From Dermanyssus gallinae (taxonomy: Eukaryota; Arthropoda; Arachnida; Mesostigmata; Dermanyssidae): a DNA stretch of 64,000 bases. The DNA is taken from contig QVRM01002104.1 in the NCBI GenBank assembly GCA_003439945.1, positions 202,501 through 266,500 on the forward strand, in the 5' to 3' direction. Position numbers and translations under genes: made by a program. The notes under the pieces are model-generated. The model saw nothing but the letters and a program-made list of their open reading frames with translations. It searched no databases and was not told where the DNA came from. Below are positions 1-11,159 of the stretch, piece after piece. How positions within the stretch are numbered: the first letter of the stretch is position 1; every line of letters starts with the position of its first letter.

Positions 1-348
1 AACAAAGAAGGCATGTATGTTATACGCATGCATGCTTTATTTCTAGCTACAATGTGTTTGCCGACTCTTGAGGCTCTTGATATTATGATGAGTATTGATT
101 GAATGTTTTGTTATTAATTTATAGTGGTAAATTTAAGATGTATGTTATTTCTATGCAATTCTATATAAATGCGTGTGTAGGATGTTCACAATAGGCTCTA
201 AAATCTCTAAAGTAACAAAAACAAGAATGTTAAAGAGTGTTTTCTTTTTTTACTCCAATACAGATATAATGTAATTTCTAATGAGGTACAGTATCGATGA
301 GGTATCCGCTTTGTGCTTTTATATGCTGTATACAAGATACCCAATTTC

Positions 349-705
349 TTAAAGCTTTTTTAAAAATAAATCAGGCTCAACTGCACTTACGTACGCGCCA
401 CTGTTGGTCTTTAGCTCTCTGATGGTCGTGGGATAATTAGCGTACACTTGACTGTTCAAAAAGCCCTGCAGGAAAAGTCTACAGCGTTAAATCGCAAGAT
501 CGTATAGGCCAGTGAGTGTCCCGTTACTGGATAGATCACCCGTCCGAGACGCTTCATTCTTAAAAGTTCAATCGTCTTGTCGCCTGTGCGACTTGTGGCA
601 CTATCTTGGTAGAACTTAAGTTTACTCGCACCGGTTTCGTCGAAACTCGACCAAAGACAATTAAGGATCATGCTTGCCATTCTCAGCAAAATTGGATGCA
701 ATGAT
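349..705 (-). mobile_element. Mariner/Tc1-type transposase C-terminal fragment (decayed)
   Basis: Read on the minus strand, this piece carries the second half of a mariner-superfamily DDE transposase. The peptide FYQDSATSRTGDKTIELL contains the aspartate of the usual QD..A..H segment that precedes the last catalytic block, and further on VYANYPTTIRELK matches the KVYADKPATLDDLK type of C-terminal helix seen in many arthropod mariner copies. The two parts lie in different frames, joined by a frameshift near 456, and the reading frame ends at a TAA at 349-351. No N-terminal DNA-binding part and no terminal inverted repeats are visible, so it is a dead fragment. In real mariners this enzyme cuts and pastes the element into TA targets. 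The family call is by motif only. Confidence 0.6.
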
Positions 706-872
706 CTCTGTGAGCCACAGGCCGCAGGAAACTGTCACATATCGCACATGTAAAAGCTCCTTGTTAACAACGTAAAGCTTCTCGGTTGCACAGATGTGAT
801 ACTGTGATCACACTATCGGCCACAGCAACGCTAGTTTTACTGAACGAAATACACAGACACACATAAATATTT
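706..872. other. Unassigned sequence
   Basis: No reading frame or repeat is recognised between the transposase fragment and the TA array. It may contain the unreadable N-terminal part of the same mariner copy. Confidence 0.3.
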
Positions 873-901
873 GTATATATATATATATATACATACATTT
901 A

Positions 902-940
<39 letters not shown>

Positions 941-941
941 G

Positions 942-976
<35 letters not shown>

Positions 977-995
977 TTATCTATATATATACTAG
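873..995. repeat. Compound (TA)n array with internal inverted symmetry
   Basis: Runs of TA are broken by the words ACATACATTTATCTATA and its partner TATAAATGTATGTATA, so the array can fold back on itself. Simple-sequence DNA; open frames here are artefacts. Confidence 0.9.
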
Positions 996-1099
996 TTATA
1001 CGAATGGTTTATAAGCTCGAACTGGTAGAACGCTTGCGTTATGACTTTGCTTCGCAATGCGCTTACATAAGCGAACTTAAAGAACTGCTGGGAATATTA

Positions 1100-2220
1100 A
1101 TATAATGACGACAGCGATGATGATGATATAGACGATCCAATGAATTAATTTCCATCTACTACTGCTGGTTGTTGTTGTTGTTGTTACTTCGCTTTAGTAG
1201 TTGTAAATGCTGTAGTAGTAGTAATAGCTAGTATACTTACGAATACTACAAGTAATAGTAGTATTCGTGTAATTATAACAGCTTCTATTATTAATTGCAA
1301 ACAATACGGAGGGCGGGGGGGGGGCGGGGGGGGGGGAAGACGACAATGGAGTTGTTGATTCTGGCCGTGCTTAGTGAGCGCTTTGTTGGTCTTGTCCCAG
1401 AGCCACGAGTCAGGTCTGCCAAGACAGACGACCAAGACCAGAACCAGAACCGTCGCATAGCGATGATAGAGTAATCAGGGCAGACCACGCTCGCTCGCCC
1501 GCTCGCTCGTACGCCAAACAAAAAAATAATAATCATAATAATAATAATAATCATAATGATATGGCGCCGCCACCTCAGCAGCTATTAAATTGAGGGTCCA
1601 TCATGCGCTATCCCGTTTACCGCTCGACGGACGGACGGACGAATGGATGGACGGACGAACGGATTCGCTTCGCTCGCCTCGCGCGGCCTCGCTGCTATAG
1701 GCAAGAGCGAGAAGATTCATGCATGCGAGGCTTCGCGACAGCCGAGGCGCTGTGGTGATGTCTTCTGGTTGTTGTTGATGTTCCTCGCCCCGTTTTTTGC
1801 CATCTGGTATAGTCGATTTCGCTTGCTTGCTGGCTTGCTTGCACGGCACGCACAGTGTTGCCCTGCGTCGTCCCATTAAACAAAGTGCTGACAGACCGGA
1901 CAAACAGACGAGCGGACGCAAAAACATGCTGCACAAAAACGTAGATAAACAAACAAACAAACACCTTGTACTGAGAAGACCGTGTTCGCAGACCACGCGT
2001 ATCTGGGCGTCTCGCCTTCTCCGCCCTTTGCGCCCTCCGTCCGGCATGCTGGTGACGGCGACGGTAGCCATGGTGGCGGTGGTGGCAGTGGCCACAGCTC
2101 GACCAGATAACCACGGCCGATAGGTGGCGCGACGAAACGAAATTTCACAAATCGTCCTCTGGCGTCAGCTGTGCTGATTGATGTTGTGTCGCTTGATGTT
2201 GTGTCGCTTGATGTCATTCG
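1100..2220. other. GC-rich non-coding block with simple repeats
   Basis: This stretch holds (GTT)n near 1165-1185, a G-rich tract at 1311-1337 made of runs of four or more G (a possible G-quadruplex), an (ATA)n tract near 1525-1555 and a (GGAC/GGAT)n tetranucleotide tract near 1627-1662. Long open frames exist on both strands but are overlapping, low-complexity and unlike any family I know. The CpG-rich composition could mark a promoter-proximal region, but no TATA box or start site can be assigned. Confidence 0.5.
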
Positions 2221-2258
2221 TGCTCGTCGTATGCCTGTTGAGGTAGGCAGAATAACGA

Positions 2259-2292
2259 CGTAGTAGAACGTCTAAGTAGACGTTCTACTACG
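2259..2292. other. Perfect 15-bp stem-loop
   Basis: CGTAGTAGAACGTCT is followed by AAGT and then by its exact reverse complement. The hairpin lies in non-coding DNA 230 bp from a SINE copy and is not explained by any feature here. Confidence 0.75.
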
Positions 2293-2520
2293 CCGTCTCT
2301 AGGTTCTTTTGGGTACTCTTTTTGCAGTGGGTGACGTTGTAATGCAAGTGAGTCAGTAAGTAGGTAGGTAGGTAGCAGGGGAGAGACATCGCCCTGTTTG
2401 CGCTTTTGTTTTCGTTGGATCAGTCTGTTTGGGGGCGTGCAGAAAAGGCGCGTGCAGAGCATGTCCCATCGCCTCCGTAACTCTACTGAGTCCATCAACT
2501 AAATTAAACTTGCGAGCTGG

Positions 2521-2692
2521 CTCTCAGCCAAGATTTGACGTCCACGGAATTGTTTTTCGCATTGCATCATAGACGACTCCCTATAGATGCAAATGTGCAA
2601 CGATGAGGCTCGAATCCGCGCACCTATGAGTGAGAGCTGCGGTCGCGAAGCGCAGGCGAATGCATCGCGCCACCAGGTTAGACCACTCCACC
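2521..2692 (-). mobile_element. tRNA-derived SINE, family 1, copy A
   Basis: On the minus strand the head reads like a tRNA gene, with an A-box region around CTGGTGGCGCGATGC and a B box GGATTCGAGCC (2607-2617). A tRNA-unrelated body follows, ending in GACGTCAAATCTTGGCTGAG. The same order of head and body is found at 13125-13292 and 19497-19665, which shows it is a dispersed element and not a tRNA gene. RNA polymerase III would transcribe it from the internal boxes; mobility would depend on a partner LINE. Confidence 0.75.
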
Positions 2693-2867
2693 AACTGCCA
2701 ACAGTTTTCACCAGCCAGTCGTATCCCACTTCAGCACATGGTGCACTTGGAAACTTTCACCTAGAAAACGCGACAACAATAAACATTAACACCTTCACAT
2801 TTTCGACGAGACGCGCAGGACAATGTTGCTATTGGTGCTTTCTGAATTGTTGAGGTCAGATCAAGTG

Positions 2868-3147
2868 TTTTTCTTTTTTTAATGCTCTGACAACCACATT
2901 TGGACGTTCGTAATAATCTAAGTTGTCTGTGACAGGATAACCTCTAAGTGCATCTATCGTTATCGTTTTCTCGTTACTGGATTTATATAGGCTTTCTCCA
3001 GCAGGTGTATTTAGCGGCACAACAGTCCAACAAATACAACCAGCGAGGCCGGAACTCGAACTTACGATTGTCAGTCTGTTAATCTTGATTGCCGTGGCAA
3101 CGCCCCGTTTTGAACTGTGCGTTAGCCGCTTAAACCATTGCCGCTCT
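2868..3147 (-). mobile_element. tRNA-derived SINE, family 2, copy A
   Basis: On the minus strand it starts with a tRNA-like A box (TGGTTTAAGCGG, 3127-3138), has a degraded B box (AGTTCGAGTTCC type) near 3054-3064, and ends in an A-rich tail (the T-rich run at 2868-2880). A closely similar 300-bp unit with a much longer tail lies at 50504-50802. Both share the central words AGAAAGCCTATATAA and TGTCAGAGC. The spacing between the boxes is wider than in family 1, so this is a separate family. Confidence 0.7.
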
Positions 3148-3159
3148 AAGTTCAAATTA

Positions 3160-4800
3160 GGCTAGCACACCTTCAGGTACGCTGCTTGTATCGGTGTCTA
3201 TTTAGCTCGACGATAACCACAAGAACAGCAACAACAACGACGACGATAACATCGACATTTGGGTAAATTATAATTTCTCATATCAACACAGTGACACCAT
3301 AACGGGTCTAGCATCATGTTTTACTAGGACAAAATACTAACGACCGTCTATTAATGACGACAATACACCAAAAATAACACCGAAAAGATCCGCTTTTTAG
3401 TGGGGCTTTTTAAAGGGACATCAAGGGAGCTCTACCTTCCACTTACTGCGTATACATACATGGCGTCCGAGGATCTAAAATAACGTTCAACTCGCTTTTG
3501 TGTTAGCGTTCAGTTCTTGGGGCCTCGTCTAGCCGATCCGCGATGTAAACACAACACTTCGCAACTCTATCAACGAGTCATGCGGTAGCACAGAGGTGAC
3601 GGTGATCAGTTCGATTATAGCATAACGTATGCATTATATAAGGCACCGTAAGTCTGAATGTCAGTGTCGCCCACGCTAACTGTGTGAATCAGTCCCTCCA
3701 GATTGATGTCAAATGCGCATTCAATCGTGTCGTAAAGTTGCGAATGTAAAGGCTTTATATCCGTCATAAGGAAGGCTCGCGCTTTCTCAATGTCTGTTTT
3801 TCAACCGCTTTTTACTAATCCGAGTAACTCACTAAGGCTAGCAGCTGTATGATCTTTCCACACAAGAAACTAGGCCTAAACAATATCCGGCGGGTTCACT
3901 ACGTATTGAATATTTCGTCTGGAAGACGACGCACCTTGCGCTATATATATATATATATATATCTAAGGTGTCAAGTCAACGCCTATACTTTAGGGGGCCG
4001 TAGAACTACTGTTTAATAAAAATATTTCCCTTAAGGATGGGGCGTGTCTGATTTTTAAAAGTAACAGTGAAATTACGAATTGTTGTTTTGATGTGACTGG
4101 CCGGACATAGCTTTTTAAATGTGGAATTGCTAGAGAATGGCTTTTATAATTAAAAAAAAACTTAACATAACGGAGTGTTTGAAAAAAAGTGTCGTGTAAA
4201 ACTTAACGGTGGCTAGCTGGAGGATAATAGTCGTATTAAGTAAGGTTTTTCAGAATCGAGAAAAAGGACATTCTCAAAAATTGAGGACAACATTCACCTA
4301 AAACTTTGCAATTTTCTGAAGAATGTGCTTTTTGGAGAGAGAGAGAGAGATTACATCGACATCAAACTGAGAGTGGCCAAATTCGTAGTTGCAACGTAAT
4401 TGAGGTTTACCACCGGTCGGAAGTGAATGAAATATTCAACTAAGACTTTGATTGCTATTTATCAAGCGACCCACTCCGGTTACTACTGCGATAACATGAC
4501 ACATTGTCCACTATGTTAAAAGAACTGCCGTCCACAAGCATCCGCCAATCATTACACACGGATTTTAGCAATCGCAGGAAGCTTCTCGCGTGCATCTCTC
4601 AAACAGTTTGAGCAGTGAAAATGGAAGATTGGTGTCGTGTGGTGGACATCATACACTCGTAGTGGTTGGAGTGTGGACGCAAAAGCGGGCGACAACTCGG
4701 ATTGGTTCGCCTCGACACGACGGCGCTATCTCTTACGGACGAATATTTCGCAAAATTTGCAGTCCAGCTAATCGATACATGTGCCTCTGTACATGTGTAC
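3160..4800. other. AT-rich intergenic or intronic DNA
   Basis: No recognised gene. It contains a short (TA)n tract at 3941-3962 and a (GA)n tract at 4338-4350. One open segment on the minus strand (3615-3800) is listed separately. Confidence 0.4.
3615..3800 (-). other. Open coding-like segment of unknown origin
   Basis: The minus strand is open for about 61 codons between in-frame stops at 3801-3803 and 3615-3617. The peptide is of ordinary, non-repetitive composition (for example DIEKARAFLMTDIKPLHSQL and GLIHTVSVGDTDIQTYGAL), unlike the simple-sequence frames around it. There is no good splice acceptor with a pyrimidine tract just upstream and I do not recognise a family. It could be a host exon, a piece of an old transposon, or chance. 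Confidence 0.25.
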
Positions 4801-4812
4801 CAACTTGCCTAA

Positions 4813-5032
<220 letters not shown>

Positions 5033-5039
5033 AACGTGG

Positions 5040-5115
5040 CAGTGGTAGCTCTGGCGGCTAACAATCGGTCCTTACAACGAAGGCATAGCCATGCGGGGGG
5101 CTCGAATCCTCCTCG
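5040..5115 (+). mobile_element. tRNA-like sequence, possible SINE head
   Basis: GTAGCTCTGGCGG (near 5045-5057) resembles a polymerase III A box and GGCTCGAATCC (near 5100-5110) a B box, in the right order and at a workable spacing. I could not fold a complete cloverleaf, so a functional tRNA is unlikely. It sits immediately after a TA array. Only one copy was noticed. Confidence 0.35.
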
Positions 5116-6068
5116 AGTAGAATTCTTTCTTCTTCCTTAATATACATACCTAAGTCGTCTACACATAAGTATACTATGAGCAGACTAATTGTGGCTAAAA
5201 GGGTTAAGACGAAATGATGACATACAGGGGTCTCTTGCCAGCTACCACTTCGAACAAGTGAGCTCTATAAAACCTGGAATCCTCCCCGGTTAAACCTTAA
5301 CGAAATGGCCAAACAGAGGTACACCGAGGAGAGTCACATAAGGGTCTCATGAGGTTGTAAAAAAATATATATATAATTAAAAAAGAAAGAAACAAAAAAA
5401 AATATATATATAAATGTATTATTACTATAATCATCACTACTCTGGTCTGTTGAGGTCAACTGTCAACTGCAGTCGTTCTCAATTGGTGTCTTTAGCAGTT
5501 TATTTCAGAAGCAATGCGGGCGCTGTTAGCATTGGCAGGCGGCTGACTGGCTGTACATCGGTATTGGCAGGCTACTGATCTTTACTCCTCCCACGACTCT
5601 CACTCAAAATCGCCACCACAACCACGTCAACAACAACAACAACACCAACCCCCCAGCGATAACAGCGCCACTTCAGAGTGATGTCTCGGCGAGGTATATC
5701 ATATCTATCAATAACAGCAACAGCGATGACCGCAGCAGAAGCGGCAGCAAGAAAGCACTGGAATGACAGACACATCGATGATGAGGTCGCCTGGACGGGC
5801 CCAGTCGAGGGTGTCCAAGTCGCCCTCATGCGACCCCACCAGATCTCACCGGTCGTCTTCGGTGACTTCAGACAGTAGTGGTCACGTGTGACAACAGCAG
5901 CAGCAACACAAGCCCCCACCAACCCACTCTCCTACGCAGTAACGGCAAACTCATGTAGATTTAACAAGATAAAAAAACAATTCCTCTCCTAAATTTGCAC
6001 AATGACGCGCTCTCCTCCCTCATTTGCTGCTATCTATCGATCGATTTATTAAGAGTCGCAACTTACAT
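5116..6068. other. Non-coding stretch with CAA-rich tract
   Basis: Nothing coding is recognised. A CAA/CAC-rich tract lies near 5610-5660. Overlapping frames on both strands are low-complexity. Confidence 0.4.
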
Positions 6069-6144
<76 letters not shown>

Positions 6145-6150
6145 TGTGTG
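6069..6150. repeat. (TA)n followed by (TG)n
   Basis: About 35 TA units followed by a short TG run. Confidence 0.95.
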
Positions 6151-6295
6151 TGTGAGACCTTCTGGAACTGGCCGGTCTGCGTGCGGAATCATTTCCATAT
6201 CGCACTGGTTTCATCCATGGCAGCCACACCACCAGCTAGTTGCTGGAAAAATCCGCATTGTCTCGATATGGAGCTATGGAAAAGAGCTGACGGGA

Positions 6296-6297
6296 TT

Positions 6298-6355
<58 letters not shown>

Positions 6356-6366
6356 TTTTATTTATA
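6296..6366. repeat. (TA)n plus poly-T run
   Basis: TA units followed by about 20 T residues. The T run could be the reversed poly-A tail of a minus-strand retroelement, but no element body can be seen beside it. Confidence 0.85.
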
Positions 6367-6369
6367 TAT

Positions 6370-7070
6370 AAAGACAAACGTAGAACGCGAAACAACGACC
6401 GACTAGAGGCAGAGGGAGAGAGGAAGCGTGGAAGCAAGAGTCGAACCAAAGGGAAAAACAATAATAGAAAAACGAAATTAACTGGAGGAAACGGTCCCAA
6501 AAACCCCAGGATTCTTGCTGGTGCAGCGCTCTCTGCTGTTTTCCCCTTGTTTCCTCCCACTGCCTCGCTCGATCTGCCTCTTCGGCTCTCTGTTTTTCGG
6601 CTCTTTGCCGCCTCATACATTTATACATGAGATGCCACACGCACGCCATGAACAGTAGTTGTAGTAGTCATAGCAGTAGCGTTTGTCGTCATAGCACTGC
6701 AAAAGACTGGCCGGCCGGACGGCCGTCAGGGGGCTGGAGAGCACAATATTTTGGAGGGGTGGCGGCGTGGGCGGCAGCGGCCGGGGGGGAGGGGGGGTTA
6801 GTGGGGCACCGAACCATACCCCGCCGCCAACAGGGAGATCGGCAGGCGTTGCTGAGACTGCCAGACTGCGCCGAGTCCTCTTGGCGTCGTCGTCGTCGTG
6901 GATCGTCGCCCGGACACCAAGCATGGAGATCTCGTGGAGTTTGGCAAAGAGGGCGAATTTAAGCCCGTGCTGGTGCTGCTGTTTATATTCGCTAGCCAGG
7001 CGCATAATTCGGCTTGTAAGTAAGCGCTTACTTGATTTTGTATACGTGTGGCGCACACAAGCACACTTAT
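6370..7070. other. GC-rich non-coding block
   Basis: Purine-rich DNA followed by a GC-rich centre (about 6700-6960). Long overlapping frames on both strands share no known motif, and I cannot choose a coding strand. Confidence 0.4.
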
Positions 7071-7071
7071 A

Positions 7072-7312
7072 TACATATAAATATATGTATGCATATATAT
7101 CTATATATATATGTATATATATATATATATGTGCACCACACGTCCGCATATATATATATATATATATTTATGCAGTATATGTGTGTACATATAGGCGCAA
7201 GGGTGGAAGATGTACGAAATCGTCTTCTCAGCTTATTTTTACGTTGTGTCATTTGTGACGAGGAATGACTTTGTAAGGGCGCACACATATATATATATAT
7301 ATATATATATGT
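7072..7312. repeat. Interrupted (TA)n/(TG)n arrays
   Basis: Three TA-rich arrays (about 7072-7130, 7145-7195 and 7286-7312) separated by unique sequence. Confidence 0.85.
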
Positions 7313-7319
7313 GTGTAGA

Positions 7320-8045
7320 GCTGTGTGTAAAAAAAAAACGGAGACACAATTTAAGAGGCAAGCAAAACGAATGGGCACAATTGCGCGCGAATCCAATAAA
7401 AAGAACGCTTTGCAAGAGGCCGGCACACCAGCACGGAGAACGAACAATCGAAACAGCTCGACGTAACCGACAAGACAAGCGAGAAAGAGCGAAGTAGCAA
7501 GATAGACGGACAGCGAGCCGGACGAACGGTGCTGCTGAGCGGTGATCAATGAGTTATATTTAACAACAAAAAAACAAGAAGAACAAACTCATCGTCACCC
7601 ATTGCGCCTACATAATTGGCCACGAGCAAAATGTAGACATCCGCCAAATAGCGCGTCAGTGGCCGTCTGGCCGACTGGTTTAATGTCAACAGCAGCCGAA
7701 GCAGCGTCGGCAGCGGCAGCAACACGGAGCCTGTTTTCTTTACAACAGCAAAGCTTTGGTTAGATAACGTACGTAGGGAATGGAGGGCGAGGAAATAACA
7801 GGGCAGACAAGAAGAGAAAGGGGAACGAAGACAGGGAGATGACGAATTGGCCAGAAGGAAAACACTTCAAGCAAGAAACGCAACAAAAAAAAATTGCTGC
7901 AGGTTCGGGTGCTACGCTACGACGGCAAAGCGGAATGTGAAAGCGAAGCTCTAACGAGCAGAAACGTGTGGGATGGATGATAGGGTGAACGAGAGCACAA
8001 GAGAAAATAGAAAGATATCTGCGTTTATGACGGCGATTCATTATT
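7320..8045. other. Unassigned A-rich sequence
   Basis: No gene or repeat family is recognised in this stretch. Confidence 0.4.
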
Positions 8046-8059
8046 CCACTTAGTCATAG

Positions 8060-8110
8060 TGATAGTGGTGATGATGATGGTGGTGGTGGTGGTGGTGGTG
8101 GTGATGATGA
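8060..8110. repeat. (GGT)n/(GAT)n trinucleotide tract
   Basis: Short compound GAT-GGT repeat. Confidence 0.85.
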
Positions 8111-8229
8111 TATTAATATTAATAATAACAACGATAATTACCAGCAATGATGGCGAATAACGCCTCATAATCACGGCTATCTATAAACAGGCAGCAACAG
8201 CGATAGGGTAGCATGGCTGTGCTCGTCGC

Positions 8230-8725
8230 CTGTGTATTTATTGCTGTTCTTGTTGGTGTTGTTAACCTTGTTGTTGCTGTTGTTGTTGTCAGCGACAGAA
8301 AACGCACAGAAGCAGGCCGGTCATCGTCGTTTTATTTATCACCAGTCAACTAAAAATGACAGCCATATTCTCTCTAACATAAAGATGTCACCCAGAGAAT
8401 TGATGCGTCATCGGCTGTCGTTGAGCGTTGCTGCCGTTGGGGCTGTTTTTGTTGCTGCGGATAATGTTGTTGTGGTTGTTGTTGTTGTTGTTAATGTTGT
8501 TGTCGTTGTTGTTATTGTTGCCGTCATTGTTGCTGTCGTTGGCAGCAGTGGTGCCACAGCACGCTGTTGTTGTCATTGTTGATTCTTGTTCCTGCTGATC
8601 ATGTTGTTGCTTTTGTCGTTGCTGCTGCTAAGGTTGATATGGTTGTCGTTATAGCCGTCGTCGTCGTTGTGATTGTTGTTGTTTGGTTATTATTGTTGTT
8701 GCTTTGTTGTTTTGTTGTAGTTTGT
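8230..8725. repeat. Degenerate (GTT)n region
   Basis: Several hundred bases dominated by GTT/GCT/GTC triplets, densest at 8455-8550. Valine/leucine-rich or asparagine-rich frames here are repeat artefacts. Confidence 0.85.
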
Positions 8726-8749
8726 GACAGACGGTCATAGATTAATTTC

Positions 8750-9955
8750 GTTGTCGTCTTGAGTACGCCAGTCGTTTGCTCTCGTTGACGACAGCGTCAC
8801 CACCACCGGACATCAGCATCGTCCGACATGATGTGACGACGGCATAACGGACGAAGGAAATGTTGAGATCATCATTTCCGTCCTCCGTCATTCGTTGTAG
8901 CCGCCTTTCTTGCCATTGTCGTCGAATCTTTGCCTTTGTCAAGAAGTTCCTGAGGGACAACAAGGGACCAATCAAAAACCAATTCCTGGCGGCAGAGTGT
9001 TTGCTGTTGAGCGTGGAGGAGAGGATTGGAGGTGGGGAAAAATGCGGGTTTCGTGGGTTTGTGAGCCTCAGAGCATTGGGCGCTGGCAGTTGCCCCAGCG
9101 CGACGACGCAAGTACATTATGCATTTCTGAAATCTCCTATAAAACAAAGAGTGTTGTGGTGCGTATCGGCAGCGTGTTGTTGGCCGAACTAGATAGAGCG
9201 AAATCACCGTCGCTTCAGCGACTCTAACGATGAAGCGCGACTTAGTCGCCATGCTTAAATGCAGTAAAAAAAGCGAAGGCCCACTCGTCGTTTGAATGTC
9301 CCGGCCTTGCGGAGAACGGCCGCAAAGATAATCATGGCTGTAAAGAAAAGGAACATTCTGACGGCGGTTCCACCACGTCAGATCTGAGCTGGTGAACGGT
9401 AAAATGTGGCGCAAAAACTACTGTGCGTTTGAAAATAGAGGGTTCGGCGAAGGTACTGGTCCAATGGAAATGTCTAACGCTATTAGCGGAGATAGAACCA
9501 TACGGTGATATATACTACGAGAAGAAGTGACGTTACGTGGAAGACGCCAAACTTTCTACCCAGTCAGAGCTAGAGAAATTAACAACCCAGCTGCAGTAAA
9601 TTGCGACTGACTTAATTTAAAACCTACAATTTGAAGAAGAGGGTTTAGCATGCAATGCATCGAAATGCGGTCATTGCAGTTGACGGTTTACTCCTCACGA
9701 TCGATAGGAGGTAATCAGAATAATTACGGGCACACTATTCGGTATAACGCAGATATGTAAACCACTTTTAAACGCATGCGTATGTTTGCTTCTAAACGCT
9801 CGAGCAAACTTTGGGATGCGGTGCAACTCGGCCAATTTTTTTTTTCACAAGGGGCAAAAATGTCTTCTAAAAATGGACAATTGTGTGTGAAAGCCAAACT
9901 AAGAATTGCAGAGAATTTAATGTTTTGGGGATTATCTTCAGTATAACATTTGTTC
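8750..9955. other. Unassigned sequence
   Basis: Frames of 100-180 codons overlap on both strands at 8860-9414, but none has a recognisable motif or a splice structure I trust. Confidence 0.35.
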
Positions 9956-9958
9956 TGC

Positions 9959-10018
9959 TTTGAGCAAACGTATAATGCAATTTAACGGATACGAATGTGC
10001 ATTCTACGTTTGCTCAAA
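9959..10018. other. Long imperfect hairpin with perfect 14-bp outer stem
   Basis: TTTGAGCAAACGTA (9959-9972) is the exact reverse complement of 10005-10018. An inner ATGCA/TGCAT stem (9975-9979 with 9998-10002) extends it. Total span 60 bp with a loop of about 18 nt. Confidence 0.75.
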
Positions 10019-10253
10019 CACGTAGCTATGATTGGCTTATCGACAGGGTGACTGAGGCTTCACTAAATTTGCGATTGCAAGCAATAGCAGATTTAGTGAA
10101 GACATGCCAGGATAAAAACTTGACACAACCACTTTTGGTGATTTCGTTCTCACTCCAAAAAAAGGCATTTTTGCCCCCGTGTTACATTGGCAAAAATTAT
10201 TTTTTCGCCGAATTATTCTTGACCCCAAAATGTGTTGGACGAATTCTGATAGA

Positions 10254-10287
<34 letters not shown>

Positions 10288-10337
10288 TTCAAACACCGCT
10301 AAGCTAAGTATGCAAATTCACAAGGGAACTCTCTCTC

Positions 10338-10403
<66 letters not shown>
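10254..10403. repeat. Two (TA)n arrays with a (CT)n run
   Basis: TA arrays at about 10254-10285 and 10342-10403, the second preceded by CTCTCTCTCT. Confidence 0.95.
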
Positions 10404-10406
<3 letters not shown>

Positions 10407-10439
10407 GTGCATTTTATTGATAACATCTAAGTTTAGTAC

Positions 10440-11155
10440 ATGCTAGGGTGAACGTGTGGTCCGTAGTATAATTGTAAGTAATTACGAGTAAGTAATTATG
10501 GAGGCCAGTATAAATCACAATATTAATGCTAATAATGTATTGGGCATATTTTCACTGTGAAGCGTACTGTACTGAAGGTTTCAAGTGTTTTGTGAGTTAC
10601 GAGTCGGTTTCCGGCGTCATTAGCTGAACAGATGGTTGCATGTTATTGTTTACATTTTTTGACCGAAAACTAGCTCACTTCTGGGTCGACCGCTGTCAAT
10701 GTCTTAGAAAGAAACGCATCCATTCATGCTTACATATTCCATGATAATTGACAAGAATCAACACGTGGCTGTTAAGGAAGGCATCTCACTTCTTTATGCT
10801 AGGTATATACTTGTCTCTTTGTTGTTTTGTTTCATGGTTTTACTCCGATTTTTTCGCCATATCAAAAGAATATATGCTCCTGCAAAGATGTTCTATTTTT
10901 AATTAGTAGGTGGACTGTAATTTTGTAGTGGTTAAATAATTTGATGTAATGATATCTGGCTGTTCGTCTGATTGTTTTTGCTCATTTTTCTATTTTATGA
11001 TTCTAAAATTCAATGATTTTGTTGTGTAGCTATGCTATAAGGTTTGCTTTCCCCGTGTATATTTTCTCCGTCTTTTGATTTTTCAGCAGAACGAATGCGA
11101 GAACGCGTTCTGCATGCAAGATGCCCTAATGGCATAATCTTCAGCAAGCCTTAAA
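10440..11155. other. AT-rich unassigned sequence
   Basis: No gene is recognised. It lies just 3' of the decayed LINE on the minus strand and may hold its unreadable tail. Confidence 0.35.
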
Positions 11156-11159
11156 GACT

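Noticed and set aside
2239..2262. TGAGGTAGG, similar to the let-7 seed
   Set aside because: The match ends after the seed and the nearby hairpin does not place it in a stem arm as a pre-miRNA would.
8232..8582. 116-codon valine/leucine-rich frame that looks like a membrane protein
   Set aside because: It is a (GTT)n tract; the other strand gives polyasparagine, as expected of a repeat.
8871..8890. TGAGATCATCAT, similar to the bantam microRNA start
   Set aside because: The remaining bases do not match and no precursor hairpin surrounds it.
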